DNA from: Elephas maximus indicus
Lineage: Eukaryota > Chordata > Mammalia > Proboscidea > Elephantidae
Direction of reading: 5' to 3'
DNA: 64,000 bases
Assembly: GCF_024166365.1 (NCBI RefSeq)
Contig: NC_064835.1
Location: 62,104,607-62,168,606, forward strand
Under the pieces are notes generated by a model. The model made no database searches. It was not told the origin of the DNA and worked only from the letters and a program-made list of their open reading frames with translations. The translations under genes and the position numbers were made by a program. How positions within the stretch are numbered: position 1 is the stretch's first letter; every line of letters starts with the position of its first letter. Shown one piece after another: positions 51,491 through 61,690 of the stretch.

Positions 51491-53530
51491 ATTTTATTCG
51501 TTTATCTAGTACCACCGTAATGCTGTATAAAAAAAACAGGGGAGTAACCGGGAAGGTGAGTTTCTTGGGATGATGAAAATGTTTTCTACCTTGATAGAAG
51601 TGGTAGCTGCATAACATCGAGAAAGTACTAAATGCCACTCAATTGTCTACTTTAAAATGGTTAATTTTATGTTACATAAATTTCAGCTAATAAAAAAAAA
51701 AATCAAAAAAGCAGTTCAGATTGTCCTAATACCCATAAGGTGAGTCAAAAAGAATGTGGTGAGCGAAGATATTGAGAAAGCTTTTCAGGGAGTGTGGCTG
51801 CTGTGGCCTCAGCCTGCCCTTACCAACCACAGAAGACAAATGGGAGGTGCCATCTTTAACCCCTCACCCACCGGTGGGAGAGACTTTGAGGACACTCCTT
51901 GGCCAGCTTGATATCTATGTCTCCTTTTGTTATGTGACAAGAGGACTGGTGTTTGACACTTACCTGAAAGTCAGAGTCTGTGGCTATTGGCCTGGAATTT
52001 TGGTCGAGATAGTCATCAGAAGTGCGAATTGACTGGAGGGCAACTAACAACAACGACAGGGACTTGGCTTTGGGGAATAACTGCACTGCCGTTACCTTCT
52101 CTCTCCCAGGTCCTTCTCCTTATCAGAGAAGCCTTCCCCCTGTCCTGGGCACGCAGTAACTTTCTCTGTCTCTCGCACGAGCACAGGCAGCATATGGCAT
52201 CTGGCCAATCCTACTTCCGTATCTGTTCCCAGTGGGGAGGGAACAGGGTCTCTCATGCTGAGGCACAAGACATGGAACATGCCAGACTCTAGGAGTCAGC
52301 CTGGAGAGGTGGACTGAAGGAGAAATGGGATTTGGGAGGCTGAACATGAGTGCCCTTATGTGGTCTGCTAGTTCACTACCATTTGCTGAGGTTTTCCTAT
52401 GTAAACCCCTGGCTTAGTGCCACCACTGTCCACCACCACTATAAAACCACTGACTTCTCACTGCAGGGAGTTGAGATATGCTTTGTTCCTGCAGCTGCCC
52501 AGCACTCACCTCATCTGTAAGCCTCCCTAATAAACTCCTTTGCTGTCACCTTTTAGTTACCCACTTCTTTCTTTGTTCTCTTGGCTCCATCCATTTTTGG
52601 AGGGAAGTTTTACCATTACTGGTCCATGCCTGGGCAGTTGGTAAGCTATCCAGGAGACTGAGGTAATGGTGAGTGGGAGTGAGACCTCTGCAGGGGAAAT
52701 CCTGAGTTGGCCAGCAACCTCCATGTAGGGTGGTCTGGCCCATGTATTTGATGCTTGCAGATCTTGTTGTGTGTATGGGGAGACCACGAAAACACTAAGC
52801 AGCATATCATGGTTGTGGGAAGATATGCACCTTCGTAAGTGTAGAAAAGAAGCTAGGAAAGCTCTGTGCTGTTCAGCTGGCCACCGATGCCCAGCTAGCT
52901 GCTGAAGTGCACGTAACAGCTTTGTAGAAAGAGTTACAGATGGAAAAGGATGTGCAGCAGTTGTGTGTGGCCACAACTGATGCATTGAGCAGCTTTGTCC
53001 GCAAAAAGGCTCAGCAACTAGAAACACTCACCTGCAGGTTTTTAGAGATGGGGAATTCATGGCTAGGGGAATAATCCCCTAGCCACTGCTCAAAGCCCTC
53101 CAACAATGGGACCAGAGGTAGTTGGAGGCGCTAAGCCAGTCTGTGGTGCTGAGTATACCCTGTAACACCCAGACCAAAGCAAGAATTAAAATAGCAGGGA
53201 AAAAAAAAAAAGGAGTAAAAAGCCCTTTGAGATAGCTTGTGTTGAATGTCCTTGATGAGACCTCAGAGGTCCTCTCTGAAATTCTCCGATAAATGCCCCT
53301 GTCAAAATAGCTGAGGAGCAACATAGTCACAGCTGCAATAGTAAAGGGAAAACAAAAATAGGAGGGCCTACTTTCATGTTACCAGGAAACTGTGCTGAAC
53401 CCATGCTTGTGCTTGGTATGGTAGAGGCATGGTTTCACAGATGACTGAGGACTCTACCAACTTTGCCCAGATCTTCTGATTTGCAGAAATAATTAAGACT
53501 GAGTTTAGCTTAGGATCCTCTGTCACCAAG

Positions 53531-54031
53531 TGTCTTGGTTGCCTAGTGCTGCTATAACAGAAATACCACAGGTGGATGGCTTTAACAAAGAGAAGTTTAT
53601 TCTCTCACAGTCAGTAGGCTAGAAGTCTGAATTCAGGGTGCCGGCTCCAGGGAAAGGATTTCTCTCTCTGTTGCCTCTGGAGGAGGGTCCTTATCATCAG
53701 TCTTCTCTTGGTCAGGAAGCCTCTCAGTGCAGGAACCTCAGATCCAAAGGACGTGCTTTGCTCCCTGCACTGCTTTCTTGGTGGTATGAGGTTCCCCTGT
53801 CTCTCTGCTCGCTTCTTTCTTTTATATCTCAAAAGAGATTGGCTTAAGACACTATCTAATCTTGTAGACCTCATTAATATAACTGCAGCTAATCCATCTT
53901 ATCACAGTGATAGGATTTACAACACATAGGGGAATCACAACAGATGATAAAATAGTAGACAATCATACAAAGGAATCATGACCTAGCCAAGGTGACAGAC
54001 ATTTTGGGGAGGCACAATTCAATCCATGACA
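53531..54031 (-). mobile_element. Solo LTR, minus strand
   Basis: 'tgtcttggttgcctagtgct' to 'ttcaatccatgaca', the reverse of the LTR type at 19883. Near-matching short direct repeats (ccaag/ccagg) flank it. Fossil nested in the retrovirus relic. Confidence 0.75.
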
Positions 54032-54379
54032 CCAGGGAAGACCAGCGACCTTATGTTACAATTAAAATTCAATGAGGAAATGAAAAGAATTTTATGTCTT
54101 GGGTTTTTAGACACCATCGCACAGGTGACTGTGATCTCTGTAACACCTGACACCAAAATGAGGAAAACTTTGGGTCTGAGGTCATTGTCATTGAGACTCT
54201 TGCCCAAGTCTGACTATGGATAAGTCCTTTCAGGGTCCCTACAAACCCCTGTTTATGTATTAGTGATGCTGATGTATTAATATACACTTCTGTAAACTTT
54301 TGCTTCCAAGTCCTGCTAGGAATTGCTGCAGTTAGGGCCATTTTAGTGGGGCACACAGGAACTGGGATGTGGACTACAG

Positions 54380-54785
54380 TGTTTTAGTTATCCAGTGCTG
54401 CTATAACAGAAACAGCACAAGTGGATGGCTTTAACAAATAGAAATTTATTCCCTCACTGTTGAAGAGGTAGCAGTCCGAATTCAGGGTGCCATTTCCAGG
54501 GGAAGGCTTTCTCTCTCTGTCAGCTCTGGGAAAGGTCCTAGTCATCAGTCTTCTCACCTAGGAGTTTTTCAGCCAGGGTCCCCGGGTCCAAAGGACATGC
54601 TCTGCTCCTGGCACTACTTTCTTGGTGGTAGGAGGTCCCCTTGTCTCCTCTCTGTTTTACATCTCAAAAGAGATTGACTCAAGATACAACCTGCCTCATT
54701 AACATAATTGCCTCTGATCTTACCTCATTAACATTATAGAGGTAGGATTTACAACACATAGGAAAATCACATCAGATCACAAAAT
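54380..54785 (-). mobile_element. Solo LTR, minus strand, incomplete
   Basis: Same family as the LTR at 53531 ('gtgctgctataacagaaaca', 'cttggtggtaggaggtcccc', 'ggatttacaacacatagg'), missing its U3 end. Broken fossil. Confidence 0.7.
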
Positions 54786-55550
54786 GTTACTCTAAACATA
54801 GAGAACTTACAGAATATGACCAGGTGGTCCAATGTACATTGACTGACTACACCAGGTCTAAATTAGCCCGGTCTGGCAATGGTAATACCTTGTTCAATTG
54901 TGCTGAGAAAGAGAGCTTTTGTATTAATTGTACTGAAGTGTGTACTGTTCATATAATGTGCCATGTAGGGAGACACATGCTATTTTTATATAAATGAATC
55001 AGGACATGTTATACATACATAAGATTAGACAAATACAGCCCTTTATCTATTCAAATGGCTTGGATTAAGCCACAACAGGGTTGGCTGGTTGGGATCGCTC
55101 CTTCAAAGAGGCCTGATCAATCTGTTGGAGACAGTCTTACTAGTGATCCTTATTAAATGCTGCCTTAAATGATGTGTAGATACAACATCCACCAAAGTTA
55201 TGCACCAAACCATAGACACACAACTGAACATCCAAAATGAGTGATGGGCATACTGGGATTTGGTAGTGTTTTGCTTCTTTTTCTGACACCCTGACAGAAG
55301 TTGGGAGTGAGACTGTTGGAGGAATGGTCTGCCTTTATGCCTTCCATACAGGCTGCCTAAGTAAAGGCCTTAGGTCCAGAGCATTCTCTCATAAGGAGGC
55401 TGGGAATTGAGTCACCTTCTCTCTCTCATTCCTTCTCCTTATCAGCGAAGTCTTCCCCCTGTTCTGGGCACACAGTAACTTTCTCTGTCTCTTGCACATG
55501 TGCCGGCACCATATATCTATACCTGTTCCAGGTAGAGAGAGAATGCTTTT

Positions 55551-55815
55551 GTCTATTCTAGATATTTCCTTTAAGTGGGATCATATACTATTTGTCCTTT
55601 TATGTGTTAGTTATTTCACTCAGCATAAGGTTTTTAAGGTTCATCTATGTTGCATCATGTTTCAGGACTTGATTTCCCCTCAAGGCTGAATAATATTCCA
55701 TTGTATAGATGTGCCACATTTGTTTATCCATTCATCTATTCATGGACACTAGAGTTGTTTCCAGCTTTTGACTATTGGGAATAATGCCTACATTAACCAC
55801 GCCCAACTTGTCTTT
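55551..55815 (-). mobile_element. Old L1 fragment (unit A copy)
   Basis: 'gttatttcactcagcataag', 'aatattccattgtatagatg', 'gggaataatgcctacattaa'. Its paralogue is at 60590-60800 in unit B. Confidence 0.65.
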
Positions 55816-56146
55816 GTCTTTGTAGAATGAGTGCCAGCACCTGGTCCCTACCACCACATGATCTAATCAGCCCCATTGTAGTTCGGTGTATTAACTCAGG
55901 GCAGTAACCATGTCAAGTCTGACTTACATAAAATACAATCACAGTCATAGTCAAGGATGCTGGGGCTCCCTTCACAAATTTGGTTCTCATCATTGTGGTA
56001 AAATGTTTGTCCTCTGGCAAAGCCTGAGTGTAAACGGAGACATTGGGTTTTGGGGAAGCTACAGAACCCTGGCTATAATGCAGAGTACAGACCATAAATT
56101 TCTTGCCCTTCAGCTTGAATGTTAGGTGTCTACTGGACTTGTTGGA

Positions 56147-56340
56147 GGAGCCCTGGTGGAGCAGTTGTTAAGCACTCAGCTCCTGAACAAAAGGTTGCCC
56201 ACCAGCTGCTTCGCAGAAGAAAGTGTGACTGTCTGTTTCCCTAGAGATTTACAGCCTTGGAAAGCCTATGGGCAGTTCCACTCTGTCCTACAGGGTCGCT
56301 ATGAGTTGGAATCAACTAGACCGAAGTGGGTTGGTTTGAT
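56147..56340 (+). repeat. AfroSINE
   Basis: 'ggagccctggtggagcagtt' with the long-variant insert ('agatttacagccttggaaag') and 'gggtcgctatgagttggaat'. Confidence 0.85.
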
Positions 56341-56452
56341 TTTTTGAGTCAACTCATTATACGTAGACTCTCCTTGTGAATACTCAACTGTATTTTGGAA
56401 CCTAGTTCAGGAATGTCTTGCTTATATCGGAACACACACGAGTGCCCATGCA

Positions 56453-56487
56453 CACATACACACACACACACACACGCACACACACAA
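56453..56487. repeat. CA microsatellite
   Basis: About 35 bases of CA dinucleotides with single interruptions. Confidence 0.95.
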
Positions 56488-56539
56488 AAAGGTGAGTGTG
56501 CTTTCATGCCTCACCCCCCTCACTCAGACGTACACATCT

Positions 56540-57060
56540 GGCCTTTTTACTCCCTAGCTGAAAGAATTTCAATGGCTTCTTGTTGCTTTTTAAATAGATT
56601 CCAATCCTCTCAACCTGGATATTAGACCCTGCATGGCCAGGCCCCTCCCCTCCTGCAAGCCATATCTGGCCCCAATGTCTCCCTTGCTGGCTGCTTCCAG
56701 GCATGTCAGTCAATTCAGCCATCTCCTTCTGAGAGCCTTGGCTTCCCCTGGCCTCAGGATCTTCACACTTCTGTTCCTTCTGCTGGAAATGCCTCCTCAC
56801 TCGGACTCACTCAGCCCTGCCTCTCCTTCTGGTCTTTGCACAAGTGTTCTCGGGGAGCAACCCCCCTTATACCCTTTGGAGAAGCCTGCCCATCTCCCTC
56901 CCAGCCTTTGCCCTGGATGTCAGGAGGCACCTGTGTCTCCCAATGGGCCATGAGCTCCTTGAGGAGCTCCTGAAATGTCAGAACACATGTCTACTGGGTT
57001 CTCTGTCTTATCTCAAGTGCCTGTATGGTGCCTGACCCAAAATAACCATTACAGAAATAT
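56540..57060 (+). repeat. L2 LINE 3' part
   Basis: 'gaatttcaatggcttcttgt', 'cctcaggatcttcacacttc', 'tgttccttctgctggaaatg': typical L2 end. The open frames here on both strands are by-products. 57061-57505 holds nothing recognised. Confidence 0.7.
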
Positions 57061-57509
57061 TACAAATAAGTGCTTGATTATAATGATGATCCTGGCTTCA
57101 GGAAGAGGTGAGAGTATAAATCTAGGGGCTTACATGGTCTTGAGGTGAGGGAACATGGAGAGAAAAGGAAGGCAATTTTTGGAAGGGAAACACTCCACCA
57201 ACAGCATGTCAGATCCATGGGGAAGGTTCTTTTTTTGGTTCAACTCTGCTGCACAAACTGTGACCAACAACCCCAAACAAGCAGACCTGCAGTAGTGGTG
57301 CTGCAAGCCCAACATTGCTGCAAGCCCAAAATGATGCCAGGGAGACAGGGGGTGCATCACAGGTAATTGCCAAATGAATGGATGGGACTTCACTTATTTC
57401 CGGTATTCAGTGGAGTATCTAACAGGTGCTTCCTGCCCCAGCTACACCCACTTCTCTGGTCCAGTCCCTCCCTACCCACAGTACCCTTTGGTCCTGCCCC
57501 CCCTTCCCC

Positions 57510-58060
57510 CCTTCTGGTCATAGCAAAATAGAGCTGTGCCTGCAAAGTAGAGAGAATAGTGACATGAATTCCCAGGTATCCATCCCCCAGCTCCAATCAT
57601 CATCAACTGCAGCCAATCTTATTTAATCTGTACCCACCCCACCCCCGCCCCCTCCGCGTACCGTTTCTGCATTATTTTAAGCAAATCCTGTAAATACCTC
57701 AGGAGTCCCTGGGTAATGCAAATGGTTAAGCACTTGAGTACTAACCAAAAATTGTCAGTTCAAACCCACCCAGAAGTACCTTGGAAGAAAGGCTTGGCAA
57801 ATCTGCCTTCAAAAAGTCAAATCTGTGAAAACACCGTAGAGCACATTTATACTCTGAAATACATGGGACCGTCATAAGTTGGAATTGCTTGGGTTGCCAT
57901 GAGATGGAATCAACTCGGTGGCAACTGGTTTGGTCTCTCTCTCTTTTTTTTTTTTTGGTTTGTAAATACTTTAACGTGTTTCTCAAAAAATAAATAAATA
58001 AAAATTGTGACTTCAATACCATTATCATACCTAAACTCCACTCCCTCCCAACTCCCACCA
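57510..58060 (-). mobile_element. Old L1 3' end split by a SINE
   Basis: 57510-57702 and 57958-58060 are parts of one reversed L1 3' region ('aagcaaatcctgtaaatacc' | 'tgtaaatactttaacgtg'). An AfroSINE lies between them. Confidence 0.55.
57703..57957 (+). repeat. AfroSINE, long variant, with target-site duplication
   Basis: 'aggagtccctgggtaatgca' to 'ggcaactggtttggt' plus a T-rich tail. The direct repeat 'tgtaaatac' lies on both sides. Confidence 0.8.
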
Positions 58061-58099
58061 GTGCCTGGGCACTTTTGTATATCCAGCTCAGGCAGGGTC

Positions 58100-58440
58100 G
58101 TGTATTCCTGGGTGTTATGTGAGCCTGTAGAAATGGTGCTGAGGGCCTGAGCTGTCCCTGACCACCGCAAAGGAATTAGCCACACACATCAAAGGAAGTG
58201 GGGAGAAGGGCTGTGGGGGTGGGAGCAACATGGAAGTGGAGCCAGGTGAGGTGAGGGCAGGGAATGGCAAAGGACCTATTTTCTTGGGCCAGATAGAGCC
58301 TTGCAGGGAGAAGCCATAATGTAAAGGGCCCTGTGTGCTGGGCCATGAAGTTGGACTCTGGCTTGTGATAGGTGACAGAGCACAGGGTGAGGGGTTCGTT
58401 CCCCAGGCTCCTTGCAGCTGTGAGAAGGGACGAGGGTGGA
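58100..58440. repeat. L2-like fragment
   Basis: 'gggccagatagagccttgca' and 'gggccctgtgtgctgggcca' fit the middle of an L2. Old. Confidence 0.4.
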
Positions 58441-58712
58441 CAACAGAGCCCACTAGGTGCCTGGTGGGAGATGAACGGTGATGGAAACGTGGGAAGAGGG
58501 GTTGCAGGTCTTCCTCAGGGTTAGGACCCTGAGCTGTTCCAGATCCTGCTTCCCCTTCTCCAGGCTAATGCCCTGGGGAATCATAGAGGGGAACGGGAAT
58601 GGGCTCCCTGCTCTGTAACAGCACAACTCCTTGACCCTGGGGTTGATGATTATCAAACATCCAGGAAGCAGCCAATAAGGAGACCCCCAGAACCCCACTG
58701 AAGAGTTGGAGT

Positions 58713-58778
58713 GGCCCTGAGCAGTCTCTCCTGGACGCAGTTGGGCTCCGAGGACACTCAAGGCTGTTGTGGTGGCAG
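58713..58778 (+). pseudogene. Duplicate of NAT8 non-coding first exon
   Basis: 'cagtctctcctggacgcagt' to ggtggcag|GTGAGA, paralogous to 49210-49275. The donor is kept. The upstream 58440-58710 may hold the old promoter, but I see no clear motif. Confidence 0.55.
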
Positions 58779-59482
58779 GTGAGAGGACTTGGGTGGAAAG
58801 CCATGCTCTGAGTGTGCTCTTGGAGTTCTAGAACCATTTTCTGTACCTCAAGACAGGGCTGTTTTTGTTGTTTGGCTCCTATGCTACCTCAGTAGCTTCA
58901 AAATTTGCAAGTAAGGGGATGGGGCCTTTGCTGAAACTTATGCTTGTAAACATAGGATTTCTGGATGTATGGTCTCTAGGAGAGGGACCAAAGGGACTTT
59001 TGGTGGGCAAAGTGCCACCCCAATGTACCAGCAACCTGAGAGAGCCAGTAAAAGAGGAAAAAGCATTGTGGGGATGTTATTAAAACTATTAAGTGCTGAC
59101 TTTGTGCCATTACTTTATATGGATTATTTTATTAAATCCTTAAATCAACCTGAGGAGTTAGGGTTCTTTCTTCTGTTCTACAGATGAAGAAACCAAGGCT
59201 CAGAGAGGTTAAGTGACATGTGCAAGATCACATAGCTAGAAAGGGATGGAACCAGGATACAAACACAGGTCTTTCTGACTATCCCCTTCTCCCAGTAGCA
59301 GTGGCCTGTTTCTTCTGGGGCAAAAGCAGAAAGACATACCATTGAGCAGGGCCTCCCTATTCCTGGGAGACTGTGAGCCATTGGTGGGAGAGATGGAGGG
59401 CACTCACATGGTTTCCTCTCTCCTCCCCAGAGCTGCCAACTCTTTCTCCTGGATTTGGAGATTTCAAACACAGCGATCTGCC

Positions 59483-59740
59483 ATGACTCCTTACCACATC
59501 ACAAAAGCAAGAGAGCGACTGCAAAGAGGTCCTGGACATTTTCTCTGCAGGGCTGACTGAGCATGTCCCTACCACCTTCCGCCACATGCTGAGGCTGCCC
59601 TGAACCCTTGTGCTCTTACTTGAGGGGCCCCTTGCCTATTCCTGGTCTCTGGCTCCTAGCCCTCATGGTCAGCCTTGCCCTTCTTGCTGTCCTAAGGTTC
59701 CTTGCCAACTATCCCTGGACTTGAAGTCATAGCTTTGGAG
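59483..59740 (+). pseudogene. NAT8 pseudogene (unit B)
   Basis: The acceptor CCTCCCCAG (ending 59430) and ATG (59483, MTPYHITKA) are kept. A small indel about 25 bases in shifts the frame, which then soon reaches TGA. The aligned sequence continues through the membrane-segment region ('ttgtgctcttacttgagggg', 'tctggctcctagccctcatg') to the 'tatccctggac' codons and stops at about 59740. There it joins sequence that in unit A lies at 51901, so the whole GNAT domain is missing. It cannot encode an acetyltransferase. Confidence 0.9.
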
Positions 59741-59938
59741 GGCCCAAAGCTCTATGTCCCCTTGTGTTATGTGACAAAAGGACTGGTGTTAGACACTTGC
59801 CCCAAGGGATCTAAAAGTCAGAGTCTGTGGCTATTGGCCTGGACTTTTGGCCAAGGTAGTCGCCCTGAGTTGGAATCAACTGGAGGGCAACTAACGACAA
59901 CAGGGAGTTGATGCTCTTCGGAAATAACTACACAATCT
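59741..59938 (+). repeat. 3' flank of NAT8, shared by both units
   Basis: 'gttatgtgacaaaaggactg', 'agtctgtggctattggcctg', 'actggagggcaactaacgac' match 51901-52085. The end resembles an RTE/SINE tail. 59939-60320 holds nothing recognised. Confidence 0.75.
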
Positions 59939-60324
59939 GACAACAGACCAAAGGAGCAGAGAGAGAGGGAAAGTGCAACAGAGAATTGCTTTGCCTGAAC
60001 AGAGGTCCGTGGGGAGTGGGTCCTGCAGGCCCAGCGAATGCAGGCGGAGGTGAAGCAGGGCTTTCCTAGGAGGAAAGGGGATGGCAGGGAAGGCCAGTTG
60101 CAGATCTGTGATTTGTGCAGGGACGCTTTTGGGCAAGCGTAGGAGACTGATGGTTTCCCAGGAGCTAGGAAGGAGGCAGGGTGTGATTCAATCTAGAGTG
60201 CTGGCTTCAACCTTCGCTAAACATTTCTTTAGCAATTTCTTCAATGTGAAGGACTAGATTGATTGTGAACTTGGTAAGAATGTGAAGGCATTATTTATTT
60301 ACCGGTGAACTGGTTAAATTACAG

Positions 60325-60800
60325 TCAATTTTTTTTTGTGGTTGTTTAATAATTTTATTGTGGTGAAATATACGTAACAAAAAAATGCCACTTTAAGTGT
60401 ACAATTCGGTGACGTTAATTACATTCCCCATATTGTGCTACCACCACCACTATCCATTTCCAAGTGTTCTTCATTACCCCAAATAAACCCAGTACCTCTT
60501 AAACAATAACTTCCCATTTCCTCCTTCCACCTGCCCCTGGTTAACTAACAAACTTTGGTCTCCATGCATTTGTCTACTCCAGACACTTCATATGAGTGGG
60601 ATCATACAGTATTTGTCATTTTGTATGTTAGATATTTCACTCAGCATAATGTTTTCAAGGTTCATCCATGTTGTAGCATGTTCAGGACTTGATTTCCATT
60701 GTATAGATATGCCACATTTGTTTATCTTTTCATCTCTTTATGGGGACTTGAGTTGTTCCCAGCTTTTGACTATTTGCAATAATGCCTACACTAACCATGC
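60325..60800 (-). mobile_element. Old L1 3' region (unit B copy)
   Basis: 3' UTR phrases 'aataattttattgtggtgaa', 'taagtgtacaattcggtgac', then the ORF2 end ('gatatttcactcagcataat', 'catccatgttgtagcatgtt'). The right half is paralogous to 55551-55815. Confidence 0.7.
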
Positions 60801-61039
60801 CCACCGTGTCTTTGTCAGTTGAGGGCTACCACTTAGCCCCTACCATACCAGGGTGTATTCAGCCCTGTTGCAGTTAGGCGTCCTAATTCAGTTACGGCAA
60901 TTTCCATGGTCAGATCTTACTTACATAAAAATATCAACACAGCAATCTTCAAGGATGCTGGGGCTCCCTTCACAAATCTGGTCCTTGCTGTTTTGGTAAA
61001 AGGTGTGTCCTCTGGCACTCCATAGGTGGGTCTGTGGGT

Positions 61040-61690
61040 CCCACCGGTTAAATCCACTCTAACATGCCAATTTCCCTAAGCATTTGGATACCTTCTTCTA
61101 CAGTATACCAAGACAGGTCTGGCATTTCAAGCTGATTTTGTGTGGGCCACCACTTAATCCATGCTTCAGCGAACCAACCATATAAACTATTAGTTCCTTT
61201 TCTAACCTCTTGAGCTGAAATACTGAATAAAGAATCTGTGCTTACTGGGCCCATATCAGTAAGCTAAGACCTATTCATCTTTATGTTCTTTCACCATTAT
61301 TCCATACCCTTAATAGCCAGGAGCCACGGCACTGGGACTTAAGTCTAGTTATAGGTGTAGAAGCAAAAATGGGTGTTGGATGTGGGTCCTGGGGACATTC
61401 AGCAATGTCTTCTAAGGCATCTGGCTCAGGCTATGCCCAAGGCAATGCCCCAGGCCATATCTCAGAGAATGACTCTTTAGGTACAGCTGGGTTAATCTCA
61501 TCAGATGGGGGTGGAAGGGATACGGGTTTTACTGGGGAGGGTGGCATAACCAACAAAGATGGAGTAATCTCTTCAAATGGGAGTAAGAGGACTGCTTTCA
61601 TTGACAAAAGTGACTCAACAGAATTTAGGGGCTCAATGCCTCCAGTTCTTTTTATCTGCCCATATGTCCCTATCCTCCCCCACATGTCTG
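61040..61690 (-). mobile_element. Retroviral gag-like fossil, minus strand
   Basis: A minus-strand stretch (61048-61254) shows gag-like wording (TNSLYGWFAEAWIKWWPTQN, EGIQMLREIGMLEWI). The neighbouring 61431-61685 is Pro-rich, as gag linkers are. No LTRs are seen next to it. A broken fragment of an endogenous retrovirus; class uncertain. Confidence 0.4.

Larger units (their letters stand above)
52090..55550 (+). mobile_element. Endogenous retrovirus relic with two LTRs
   Basis: The left LTR (about 52100-52560) has a polyadenylation signal near 52530. A matching LTR begins at 55314 ('tgttggaggaatggtctgcc') and is cut at about 55550. Shared wording includes 'ttctccttatcag' and 'cagtaactttctctgtctct'. 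The internal region (about 2.7 kb) is heavily decayed. Near its 3' end (55070-55170) there is a hydrophobic stretch suggestive of an envelope tail. Two LTRs of another family are inserted inside (53531-54031, 54380-54785). Broken, many breaks; present only in duplication unit A. Family not named. Confidence 0.6.
49161..56017 (+). repeat. Tandem duplication, unit A (carries intact NAT8)
   Basis: Unit A starts 'aagcctgagtgtaaaccgag' and ends '...tgtttgtcctctggca'. The same start recurs at 56020 and the same end at about 61009-61017 in unit B. Shared landmarks in order: non-coding exon, MIR, NAT8 exon, the 51901-52085 segment, then an L1 piece and the 'gctggggctcccttcacaaa' block. Unit A is expanded by an endogenous retrovirus relic. 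Confidence 0.8.
56020..61017 (+). repeat. Tandem duplication, unit B (NAT8 pseudogene)
   Basis: Starts 'aagcctgagtgtaaacggag' directly after the end of unit A. Contains extra material (56070-58690: SINEs, L2, L1) not seen in unit A, then the NAT8-like block 58695-59938, the L1 piece 60590-60800 and the closing block ending at about 61017. Confidence 0.75.

Noticed and set aside
56504-56953. Open frames of about 100 codons on both strands
   Set aside because: Inside the L2 fragment; composition follows the repeat.
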